From NCBI GenBank assembly GCA_020426125.1, contig JAGQQQ010000393.1:1-7506 (forward strand): a stretch of 7,506 nt of DNA, read 5' to 3'. The position numbers were made by a program, and so were the translations under genes. Each line of letters opens with the position of its first letter. Within the stretch, counting starts at the first letter, position 1. Below the pieces are notes generated by a model. It was not told the DNA's origin and searched no databases. It saw nothing but the letters and a program-made list of their open reading frames with translations. Positions 1-6,242 of the stretch are shown here, piece by piece. The stretch comes from Planctomycetaceae bacterium. Its GTDB lineage: Bacteria > Planctomycetota > Planctomycetia > Planctomycetales > Planctomycetaceae.

Positions 1-1221
1 AAGATTCCTGATTCGACGACGGAATCCCCATGTCCCGAAGATCGGGGAATACCCGTGTTGATGGTCAACGACCGTCAAAGCCCAGACGACATCGTCGTGC
101 GTCACCGATTTGCGGGAATGAGACACGGCATGCCACCTGGCGATCCAGAGGATTGCCGGAAACGTCGCAGCAAGACTTTGAAATCCTTCCACCAACGGAA
201 TGGAATAATATGCCGCTCCGAAAAAGTGCAGGGACTGAATCTTGACGCGATAGTACCGAGTCAGCATCTCCTCGGACTGGGAATCCAGTCCCCCCAAAGG
301 TTGCTCGAGATCTTCGAAGGACACTTCGTGAAGCTCCGGTTGCGGGGGAATGGCCATCCCTTTTCCGGAAGCCAGTCGCCATGCGACCCGGAGTTGGCGG
401 AGCCGGCCACTGACGGAACGGTCCATCGTCGCCTCGGTGTCCTTTCTCGCGTACTGACCGGCCAATAAGCGAAACTGAGTTTGGGAGATCTTGTTGGGCG
501 GGGCGGCATCTGGTCGATCCGGCACCTCGACGGCCGAAGCGCCGGTCAGTAGCGCCAACAGTTCTGAAATCTGGTCTCCACGAATCTTTTCAAAGTGGGA
601 TTGCCCCACGAGCTCCATCCAGAATAAGGCTCGTGCGAGTTTGACGCTCACAGGAACGTCGCCGGGTTGAAGGGTTTGATCCAGAGCATCCGCGATTCGT
701 AGAGTGTCTTTCCAGGAGAGCACCGTCTTTTGCGTCGTCGCTGGGGCGGAGATCGTCTGATAGTTCGCGGGGGCGACAGCCCGCGCAATCTCCATCAATC
801 CCTTCTTTTGCGAAGCGACACTCCGTCCTTGGTTTCTGGCCACGCTGGGACAGCTGAATCTCAAACCGACGGCCAGCTTGTCACCAGCGGGATGAATCGC
901 GTAAGGATAAATTCGACAGGCGAGGGGTTTGGCGTCTTCGCCGAATTTTGCGTGAATCCGGCAGAGTCCTTGTTCATCGAGAAAGACGCAAGCTCCATCC
1001 GGTTGGTGGGCCAGCCGAACCCTTGTCGGCCCGCCGAGCGGCCTTTCCGTCTGAAAAATGAGTTGCCCTCTGGGAATCTCATTCGAGTTCTCCCAACGTT
1101 GGGATTCGATCCGTTGCTTCTCTTCGGGTGTAATGTAAATCGCATGCTGACGGCAACAGCCGCTGCAGTTTTGGCAGCTCCAGTTCTGAATCGTCGGCAA
1201 ACTTAACACGGGTCCGGACAT
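1..1221 (-). CDS. YkgJ-family cysteine-cluster (Zn/Fe-chelating type) protein, C-terminus off the left edge
   Basis: Reading the minus strand from the ATG at 1221 gives 407 codons without a stop to base 1, so the 3' end is outside the window. The N-terminus has the family signature: C16-x2-C19-x2-C22-C23, then C78, C87 (LCRIH) and C102 in PLACRIYP, with a further C124. YkgJ-type domains are annotated as zinc- or iron-chelating; no reaction is established. The domain covers about residues 14-125. The remaining 280 or more residues are mostly helical-looking, without a motif I recognise, which makes this much longer than the small members of the family. There is no signal peptide, so it is probably cytoplasmic. 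The start at 1221 has no clear Shine-Dalgarno sequence. An in-frame ATG at 1308 would add 29 residues; I prefer 1221 because the cysteine cluster then begins near the N-terminus. The gene is divergent from hflX. Confidence is high for family and frame, low for function. Confidence 0.88.
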   Translation of the reverse strand, partial: MSGPVLSLPTIQNWSCQNCSGCCRQHAIYITPEEKQRIESQRWENSNEIPRGQLIFQTERPLGGPTRVRLAHQPDGACVFLDEQGLCRIHAKFGEDAKPLACRIYPYAIHPAGDKLAVGLRFSCPSVARNQGRSVASQKKGLMEIARAVAPANYQTISAPATTQKTVLSWKDTLRIADALDQTLQPGDVPVSVKLARALFWMELVGQSHFEKIRGDQISELLALLTGASAVEVPDRPDAAPPNKISQTQFRLLAGQYARKDTEATMDRSVSGRLRQLRVAWRLASGKGMAIPPQPELHEVSFEDLEQPLGGLDSQSEEMLTRYYRVKIQSLHFFGAAYYSIPLVEGFQSLAATFPAILWIARWHAVSHSRKSVTHDDVVWALTVVDHQHGYSPIFGTWGFRRRIRNL

Positions 1222-1327
1222 CCCCGAATCATTGTCGACGCCCGGGAAACCGTCCACCCCTAAGACCTGGGACCGCCGTTTCGTCCCTTCGAATCGAAAG
1301 AAACCCATGTTTTCGCGAACCTTGGCC

Positions 1328-1336
1328 TGCTACAAT
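1328..1336 (+). promoter_or_regulatory. Extended -10 promoter candidate for hflX
   Basis: The bases TGC-TACAAT form an extended -10 element (TGn followed by a 5/6 match to TATAAT). No good -35 hexamer lies 16-18 bases upstream (TGTTTT at 17), which extended -10 promoters can tolerate. Transcription would start near 1343 and leave a leader of about 165 bases before the TTG at 1510. I see no riboswitch or strong hairpin in that leader. The rest of the 288-base divergent gap (1222-1509) shows no clear minus-strand promoter for the YkgJ-type gene. Confidence 0.45.
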
Positions 1337-1495
1337 TGTCTCGCCTGGAAACCAATAGGGAACAGCGTCGGGACCAAAGGGAAACTCGCCGATGGGACGA
1401 GACGTTTCAGCGATTCCGTCCGGAATTCGTTCCCCCATGATCCACCACTCATCGTCCGGGGATCGCCAACGAGCGGGGTCCCTTCTCGAACAATC

Positions 1496-1500
1496 GGAGA
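1496..1500 (+). promoter_or_regulatory. Ribosome binding site fixing the TTG start of hflX
   Basis: GGAGA ends 9 bases before the TTG at 1510. The frame is open upstream to a TGA at 1438-1440 but contains no ATG or GTG start. This Shine-Dalgarno match is therefore what supports the TTG start. Confidence 0.6.
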
Positions 1501-1509
1501 TCCACCAAC

Positions 1510-2874
1510 TTGGGTGAGCCACAACGCGAAGAATTGAAAGTCCATTCCCGTAAGTGCGTCCTCGTGGCCGTCCGGGAACCGAATGATCCGATCCCCCGGG
1601 ACCATGTGTTCGACGAAATTGAAGGTCTCGTCGAAACCGCTGGCTCTGAGATCGTTGGCACCTTGTTCCAAGCCCGCGAGAAACCGGACCCCGCCTCATA
1701 TATCGGAAAGGGGAAGCTGATTGAGCTGAAGGAACTCATCGGGGTGACGGGAGCCGACCTGATTGTCTTCGATAACCATCTCTCCCCGTCGCAGGGAAAA
1801 CATATCGAGGACTCGACAAAAACTCAGGTGGTCGATCGTAGTGAGGTGATTCTCGATATCTTCGCAACGCATGCGCGGTCGTATGAGGCAAAGCTCCAGG
1901 TGGAACTGGCCCAGTTACTGTATCTCCGTCCGCGGCTGACCCGGATGTGGACCCACTTGGAACGGATCGAAGGGGGGATTGGCTCCGGTAAGGGCCCGGG
2001 GGAAAAGCAGTTGGAAACGGACCGCCGACTCGTGGACAAACGGATTACGGACCTCAAAAAGAAGATCCAGGCGATCGAGAAGCGACGTGAACTCCAAGTG
2101 GCCTCACGCCGCGATCACATGGCTGTCTCACTCGTGGGCTACACCAACGCGGGAAAGAGTACGCTCATGAATGCTCTGACCGGAGCCGATGTCTATGTCG
2201 CGAACCAATTGTTTGCCACGCTGGACACCCGCACCAGAAAATGGACACTCCCCCACTGGGGAGATGTTCTCCTGAGCGATACCGTCGGTTTCATCCGTGA
2301 CCTGCCCCACCACCTAGTCGCGTCTTTCAAATCGACCCTCGCGGAAGCCCGGCATGCCGATTTGCTGCTTCACGTCATCGATGCCAGTCATCCCGATGCG
2401 GCGAAACATATCGAAACGGTCAATCAGGTTTTGAAAGAGCTGGGAGTTGACAGCGAGGAGCCGTTGCTCGTGCTGAATAAAATCGACCGAATCGAAGATC
2501 GGTCCCTCGTGGATGTGATGCGTGTCAAGTATCCGAATGCGATGACGGTCAGTGCTGTGACCGGCACGGGACTAGATCGCTTGGCGGCGGCCGTCGCGGA
2601 TCGACTCGCCGATGGGTACGTGGAAGCGTTCGTTGAAGCGGATGCGGGGAACGGCCGATTGCACCATTTCCTTTCGGAACATGCCCAAGTTGTAAACACC
2701 GACTACCGGGACAACCGTGTCATCTTTGAGTGCCGCATCCCCAAACGCTTCGCCGCTCAGTTGTCACAGGTCGGGGCCGAACTGTCCCATCTTGATGGGT
2801 CTCCCATCACCACGGCTCAGTTGAATGGGACGGAAGAAGAGGAAGACTGGTTGCCAAGCCGGGATCCATCGTAG
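1510..2874 (+). CDS. hflX: GTPase HflX
   Basis: HflX is a ribosome-associated GTPase that binds the large subunit and can split stalled or stressed 70S ribosomes (family knowledge). The 454-residue product has the full architecture. The N-terminal HflX domain carries YIGKGK at residues 64-69 and the conserved stretch VVDRSEVILDIFATHA, followed by RPRLTRMWTHLERIEGGIG. A glycine-rich segment and GPGEKQLETDRR lead into a coiled-coil linker (about 170-200). The GTPase domain has G1 GYTNAGKST (210-218), the ATLDTRTR switch region, G3 DTVG (257-260), G4 NKID (323-326) and G5 SAVTG (348-352). A C-terminal domain follows, ending in an acidic EEEE tail. All nucleotide-binding motifs are intact. The start is TTG, supported by GGAGA 9 bases upstream and by family N-termini that begin shortly before a similar basic ELKV-like segment. 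It stands alone on the plus strand, divergent from the YkgJ-type gene, without the hfq neighbour seen in proteobacteria. Confidence 0.97.
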   Translation: MGEPQREELKVHSRKCVLVAVREPNDPIPRDHVFDEIEGLVETAGSEIVGTLFQAREKPDPASYIGKGKLIELKELIGVTGADLIVFDNHLSPSQGKHIEDSTKTQVVDRSEVILDIFATHARSYEAKLQVELAQLLYLRPRLTRMWTHLERIEGGIGSGKGPGEKQLETDRRLVDKRITDLKKKIQAIEKRRELQVASRRDHMAVSLVGYTNAGKSTLMNALTGADVYVANQLFATLDTRTRKWTLPHWGDVLLSDTVGFIRDLPHHLVASFKSTLAEARHADLLLHVIDASHPDAAKHIETVNQVLKELGVDSEEPLLVLNKIDRIEDRSLVDVMRVKYPNAMTVSAVTGTGLDRLAAAVADRLADGYVEAFVEADAGNGRLHHFLSEHAQVVNTDYRDNRVIFECRIPKRFAAQLSQVGAELSHLDGSPITTAQLNGTEEEEDWLPSRDPS

Positions 2875-2940
2875 CACTCTCCACAACCACGCATGACACC
2901 TTCTCGAAACAGAACGCAAAAAACATGTCCTGAGGGAATG

Positions 2941-2973
2941 CGCCACCCCACCCAGTGGCACCACGGCGGTTTT
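2941..2973 (+). terminator. Weak terminator-like hairpin after hflX
   Basis: A GCCAC (2942-2946) / GTGGC (2955-2959) hairpin with an 8-base loop lies 67 bases after the hflX stop, and a TTTT run follows at 2970-2973. The stem is only 5 bp and the T-run is short and displaced, so this is a tentative call. The same T-run is also read as part of a -35 box. Confidence 0.22.
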
Positions 2974-2998
2974 CATCAGCGGGAATTGATCATATACT
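2970..2998 (+). promoter_or_regulatory. Sigma-70-like promoter for the PSCyt1/DUF1549/DUF1553 gene
   Basis: TTTTCA (2970-2975, 4/6 match to the -35 consensus) is separated by exactly 17 bases from TATACT (2993-2998, 5/6 match to the -10 consensus). Transcription would begin near 3005, leaving a leader of about 40 bases to the ATG at 3047. The -10 box is flanked by an inverted repeat that is annotated separately. Confidence 0.5.
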
Positions 2999-3014
2999 AT
3001 TGATTCCCGCCTGA
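2976..3014. repeat. Inverted repeat around the -10 box (possible operator)
   Basis: GCGGGAAT (2979-2986) is perfectly repeated in inverted orientation as ATTCCCGC (3003-3010). The outer bases TCA (2976-2978) and TGA (3012-3014) extend the symmetry with one extra C. Allowing G-U pairs, the stem reaches 12 bp around an 8-base loop that contains most of TATACT. The symmetry spans the -10 box and the predicted start site, so a DNA operator is likelier than an RNA structure. No T-run follows, so it is not an ordinary terminator. Confidence 0.5.
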
Positions 3015-3046
3015 CTGTATTCCCTGCCTTTTTTGAGTGTCCCGCG

Positions 3047-5728
3047 ATGGTGATTCGCCTCTCCCTTCCGCGACCCCGAATTCTGCTTCCGCTCAGTGTC
3101 CTGTGCCTGTGGAATTGTGCTTGGGGCCCCTCTCCGACTTCTGCTGATGAATCGTTCTACCTCGAACAGGTCAAACCGCTGTTGGTTGAGAAGTGTTCCA
3201 GTTGCCATGGTCCGCTCAAACAGGAGGCCGGGCTCCGCCTGGATGCAGCGACACTGGTTCGCGAGGGGAGTGAGAACGGATCCATCCTCGCCAAACAGGG
3301 GGACCAGCCAAGTGTGCTGATGGAACGTGTCACCGCGGACGAATCTCTGCGAATGCCCCCCGAAGGAGAAGGCGAACGCCTCAAGCCCGAACAGGTGGCG
3401 ATCCTTCAGAGATGGATTGACGAAGGAGCCATTGGCCCGGAACACGAAGACATCGCAAGCGGCCCCGATAGCCACTGGGCGTACCAGCCGATCGTTCGCC
3501 CCGATCTCCCAGCGAACGAAACCACCACATCGTCCAATCCGATCGACTTGTTCATCGCCAATTGCTACGCGAAGCGAGGACTCACACCCGCAGGCCCCAC
3601 GGACAAAGCGAACCTGCTACGTCGGGTGATGCTCGACCTGGTCGGCTTGCCGCCCACTCCGGAACAGATTCACGAATTCACGACGAGCACGGACCCGAGC
3701 GCCTACGCCAATCTCGTCGATGAATTATTGCAAAGTCCTCGCTACGGCGAACGCTGGGGACGGCACTGGATGGACGTCTGGCGTTACAGCGACTGGGACG
3801 GCTACAAGAACGAACTTCGCGGCAGTCAGCGACACATCTGGCACTGGCGGGACTGGATTATTGAGTCTCTCAATGAGGATAAGGGTTATGACCAGATGCT
3901 GGTGGAAATGCTTGCGGGAGACGAGATCGCCCCTGAAGATCCCGATGTCTATCGCGCCACCGGATACCTCGCCCGGAACTATCACAAAAGCAATCGGAAC
4001 ATCTGGCTCGACGCGACGGTCGAACACACGGCCAAAGCCTTTCTCGGGATGACGCTGAACTGCTCGCGGTGCCATGACCACAAGTTTGATCCCATTCCGC
4101 AAACGGACTACTACGCGTTCCGAGCGATCTTCGAACCCCATCATGTCCGCACCGAACGTCTTCCCGGCCAGGCCGATCTGATGAAGGCGGGAATCCCCCG
4201 TGCCTTTGATGCGGACCCGAACGCCGAGACCTATCTCTATATTCGCGGTAACGAAAAGCATCCGGACAAAGAGAACCCACTCCACGCCCAGACCGTGTCG
4301 TTTCTGGAAGTCCCGTTTGAACTGGATCCAGTCGAACTTCCGCCGGTCGGATATTTCCCTTCGCTCTCCGATTACATCGAACGGGAGGACCTCGCCGCGG
4401 CGGAGCAGCAATTGGCGAAGGCTGGCGAAGCGTTGGAGAAACTGGCGGGGGGACAACCATCTATCGATGTGACGTCGATGAACAACGGGCGTCCCCCGTC
4501 TCCCTCAAAGCCAGTTCGTATCCCCCTCGAAGTAGAGGTCGCGGAGAAACGGGTCCGAGTCGCCCAACTTCGCGTGCAGTCCCTGAAAGCTCGCTGGGCG
4601 GCGGACCGTGCTAAGGCTCAGGGAACAGGTCCTCACGAGTTCGAAAAGCTCGCTGATCTGGCCACCCAAAAAGAACGAGCATTCACGTTGTTGTCCGCCG
4701 AACTGACGGTCCTGGAGAAGTTTCAAGCTTACGAACAAGCCCTAACCAGCCAGGAACAGGACGCCAAAAAGAAGCAGAAGGCGATTGATGACGCAGAGAA
4801 GGCACTTGCAAAGTCTCGGGACGACTTAAAGAAGTTGGCCGCGGAATGGAACAAGCCGGAGAAGACCTACACGTCCGTTGGAAAGTTCTACCCGCAAACG
4901 AGCACAGGGCGTCGGCTGGCCTTGGCGAAGTGGATCGTCCATCCCGAGAACCCGCTGACGGCGCGCGTGGCCGTGAACCATCTTTGGATGCGGCACTTTG
5001 GGGAACCGTTGGTATCGAATGTTTTCGATTTCGGATTGCGGTCTCCGCGACCGATCCACGCGGAACTTCTGGACTGGCTCGCGGCCGAACTCCGGGAAAA
5101 TGGCTGGAGCATGAAGCACTTGCACCGTCTCATTGTGACCTCTGAGACTTACCAACTCTCCTCCGAACCGGATGAGGCCGTTGCTCAGAAAAACGCGGAG
5201 ATCGACCCGGACAATCATTTCCTTTGGAAGGCGAACGTCCGTCGGCTGGAAGCGGAAATTGTCCGGGACTCGCTGCTTCACTCCGCTGGTCTGCTCGACT
5301 TCCAGATGGGGGGCCCCGATCTGCCCTATGAAGACGGAGAGAAGGTCTATCGCCGGAGTGTCTACTTCCGGCATGCCTACGAAAAGCAGATGCAGCTGAT
5401 GGTCCTGTTCGATGCAGCCAGCCCGAACGAGTGTTATCGTCGGTCCCCCAGCATCATCCCCCAACAGGCGCTCGCGTTGGCCAATAGCGAACTATCACTC
5501 AAAGCCGCGAGCGCGATTGTGGAGCGGATTCAAGAGCAACTGGGACAGGACGCTGCCGACCAGGAATTCATCAACCGGGCATTCGTTCGCATCCTGGGGA
5601 GGAGTCCCGTCCAAGAAGAACGGACAGCTTGTGTAGAATTCCTCCAGGGACAGTCGGGCAACTCCCACGCTCGGCGAACTCTCATCCACGCATTATTGAA
5701 TCACAACGACTTTGTGACGGTGAGATAG
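3047..5728 (+). CDS. PSCyt1-DUF1549-DUF1553 planctomycete secreted cytochrome-like protein
   Basis: This is a member of the large planctomycete-specific family of exported proteins with a c-type-cytochrome-like N-terminus; its substrate and partners are unknown. The 893-residue product starts with a Sec-type signal peptide (basic start, hydrophobic core about 11-26, likely cleavage after TSA at 33). PSCyt1 covers about 38-125, with the haem-binding motif CSSCH at 50-54 and RMPPEGE at 102-108 (possible distal methionine ligand). DUF1549 (PSCyt2) covers about 163-370, with the signature RYGERWGRHWMDVWRY and a second CxxCH in CSRCHDHKFDPI (339-350). A charged, alanine/lysine-rich linker (about 441-605) looks coiled coil. 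DUF1553 (PSD1) covers about 615-890, with GRRLALAKWI, NHLWMRHFG, an EIVRDSLL segment and FDAASPNECYRRS. It is full length and intact. The ATG at 3047 has no clear Shine-Dalgarno sequence but is placed correctly for the signal peptide. It probably acts in the periplasm or another extracytoplasmic compartment, with the DUF1501 protein encoded downstream. Confidence 0.95.
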   Translation: MVIRLSLPRPRILLPLSVLCLWNCAWGPSPTSADESFYLEQVKPLLVEKCSSCHGPLKQEAGLRLDAATLVREGSENGSILAKQGDQPSVLMERVTADESLRMPPEGEGERLKPEQVAILQRWIDEGAIGPEHEDIASGPDSHWAYQPIVRPDLPANETTTSSNPIDLFIANCYAKRGLTPAGPTDKANLLRRVMLDLVGLPPTPEQIHEFTTSTDPSAYANLVDELLQSPRYGERWGRHWMDVWRYSDWDGYKNELRGSQRHIWHWRDWIIESLNEDKGYDQMLVEMLAGDEIAPEDPDVYRATGYLARNYHKSNRNIWLDATVEHTAKAFLGMTLNCSRCHDHKFDPIPQTDYYAFRAIFEPHHVRTERLPGQADLMKAGIPRAFDADPNAETYLYIRGNEKHPDKENPLHAQTVSFLEVPFELDPVELPPVGYFPSLSDYIEREDLAAAEQQLAKAGEALEKLAGGQPSIDVTSMNNGRPPSPSKPVRIPLEVEVAEKRVRVAQLRVQSLKARWAADRAKAQGTGPHEFEKLADLATQKERAFTLLSAELTVLEKFQAYEQALTSQEQDAKKKQKAIDDAEKALAKSRDDLKKLAAEWNKPEKTYTSVGKFYPQTSTGRRLALAKWIVHPENPLTARVAVNHLWMRHFGEPLVSNVFDFGLRSPRPIHAELLDWLAAELRENGWSMKHLHRLIVTSETYQLSSEPDEAVAQKNAEIDPDNHFLWKANVRRLEAEIVRDSLLHSAGLLDFQMGGPDLPYEDGEKVYRRSVYFRHAYEKQMQLMVLFDAASPNECYRRSPSIIPQQALALANSELSLKAASAIVERIQEQLGQDAADQEFINRAFVRILGRSPVQEERTACVEFLQGQSGNSHARRTLIHALLNHNDFVTVR

Positions 5729-5741
5729 AAACAGTCACAAT

Positions 5742-5745
5742 GGAG
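5742..5745 (+). promoter_or_regulatory. Ribosome binding site that decides the HicB-like start
   Basis: GGAG lies 6 bases before the ATG at 5752, an ideal spacing. It overlaps the alternative in-frame ATG at 5740, which has no such site of its own, so 5752 is preferred. Confidence 0.6.
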
Positions 5746-5751
5746 CCAGCC

Positions 5752-5958
5752 ATGTCGACAAGTCAAACGCTCTCCCGGCAAGTCATCATCTATCCCGACC
5801 CGGAAGACGGCGGATGGATTGCCGAGGTTCCCAGCCTGCCGGGATGTCTCACAGACGGTGAGACGAGAGAAGAACTGATGGAGAACGTCCGCGATGCGAT
5901 CGAAACCTGGATCGACGGCGCGAGAGAATTGGGACGCACGATCCCCGAAGACCCCTAA
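5752..5958 (+). CDS. Short HicB-like antitoxin-family protein, apparently without HicA
   Basis: The 68-residue product matches the HicB-type fold: an early beta strand (RQVIIYPDPEDGGWIAEVP), then SLPGCLTDGETREELMENV and a helix DAIETWIDGARELGRTIPEDP. The LPGC-x-T-x-G-x-T sequence and the closing IPEDP are typical of the family. HicB proteins usually neutralise the HicA mRNA interferase, and longer forms carry a C-terminal DNA-binding domain. This one ends after the HicB domain, so no repressor domain is visible. No HicA-like frame is found on either side: upstream is the DUF1553 coding end, downstream a palindromic element. It starts 23 bases after the PSCyt1/DUF1549/DUF1553 stop and is probably co-transcribed with it. 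A longer reading from a TTG at 5629 would overlap that gene and is unlikely. HicB-like family membership is fairly sure; an antitoxin role is not. Confidence 0.85.
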   Translation: MSTSQTLSRQVIIYPDPEDGGWIAEVPSLPGCLTDGETREELMENVRDAIETWIDGARELGRTIPEDP

Positions 5959-6001
5959 CGGGGCATTCCCGTCATGAAAAAATCGTAGGAATTTTTGGAG
6001 T

Positions 6002-6027
6002 GCGGTGACTCGTCACCGCTTTCCTTT
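6002..6027 (+). terminator. Hairpin with T-rich tail, possible terminator after the HicB-like gene
   Basis: A GC-rich perfect 8-bp stem (6002-6009 with 6012-6019; in practice a 7-bp stem with a 4-base loop) is followed by TTTCCTTT (6020-6027). It lies 43 bases after the HicB-like stop. It is part of the palindromic element and could end transcription of the upstream genes. The T-run is interrupted, so strength is uncertain. Confidence 0.4.
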
Positions 6028-6089
6028 GAGCGCGGCTCGGACTCACTAAGAATTCGATCTGGTGCGACGAACCCTTCCCTTGAGACAAA

Positions 6090-6107
6090 GCTCCGACAAG
6101 TCGGAGC
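6090..6107. repeat. Second palindromic hairpin of the element
   Basis: The right-hand 18-base palindrome has an 8-bp stem (6090-6097 with 6100-6107) around AA. On the minus strand it is followed by TTTG, so it mirrors the left hairpin as a possible weak terminator in the other direction. The 127 bases from 6116 to 6242, between it and the next gene, show no gene. They contain a TTGACT at 6182 without a convincing -10 box at the right distance. Confidence 0.55.
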
Positions 6108-6242
6108 ACTCCAAAGGAAGAAGTTCACACGCAGTTTTTTGAGCTTCTGAATAATGAAATTCTCCGCGATACGCAGTGAGGTTGACTCGACAGGCCTATC
6201 CCGCCGAGATCGTGACTATCTGAACTTTTTGTGAGAATCCCC

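Larger units (their letters stand above)
5994..6115. repeat. 122-bp palindromic element with terminal inverted repeats (MITE-like)
   Basis: The ends are perfect 10-bp inverted repeats: TTTGGAGTGC (5994-6003) and GCACTCCAAA (6106-6115). Just inside each end is a perfect 18-base palindrome with an 8-bp stem: GCGGTGAC-TC-GTCACCGC (6002-6019) and GCTCCGAC-AA-GTCGGAGC (6090-6107). The middle (about 6020-6089) shows no coding frame. The symmetrical layout without a transposase suggests a miniature mobile or REP-like element. I recall similar GGAGTGC/GCACTCC hairpin sequences scattered in planctomycete genomes, but this could not be checked. GGAA occurs at 5988-5991 and again at 6116-6119, a possible 4-bp target duplication if the left boundary is taken at 5992. 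Confidence 0.7.

Noticed and set aside
1222..1308. Upstream ATG at 1308 as the start of the YkgJ-type gene
   Set aside because: It adds 29 residues of no recognisable character before the cysteine cluster, and AAGG lies too far upstream to support it. It is not excluded.
3092..3106. Lipoprotein signal (cysteine at residue 20 of the PSCyt1 protein)
   Set aside because: The residue before the cysteine is leucine, not the small residue required by a lipobox; a cleavage site after TSA at 33 fits better.
3725..4456. 243-codon open frame on the minus strand within the DUF1549 region
   Set aside because: It is a shadow of the plus-strand gene, whose domains and CxxCH motif are unambiguous; the antisense protein has no recognisable motif.
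4826..5464. 212-codon minus-strand open frame in the DUF1553 region
   Set aside because: It is antisense to well-conserved DUF1553 coding sequence and has no start context or motif of its own.
5629..5751. Longer start for the HicB-like gene at a TTG in the end of the DUF1553 coding region
   Set aside because: The extra residues overlap the upstream gene by about 100 bases and do not resemble the HicB family, and the ATG at 5752 has an ideal GGAG 6 bases upstream.
5952..5971. Short hairpin over the HicB-like stop codon (CCCC/GGGG or CGGG/CCCG)
   Set aside because: Only 4-bp stems are possible and no T-run follows; chance pairing is likely.
6182..6210. Promoter for the DUF1501 gene based on TTGACT at 6182-6187
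   Set aside because: The hexamer 17 bases downstream is CGAGAT, a poor -10 match, so the promoter of this gene remains unidentified.
5959..6242. Possible HicA toxin gene after the HicB-like gene
   Set aside because: The ATG at 5974 reads only four codons before TAG, and no frame shows the HicA GSH-type motif or length; the space is largely taken by the palindromic element.
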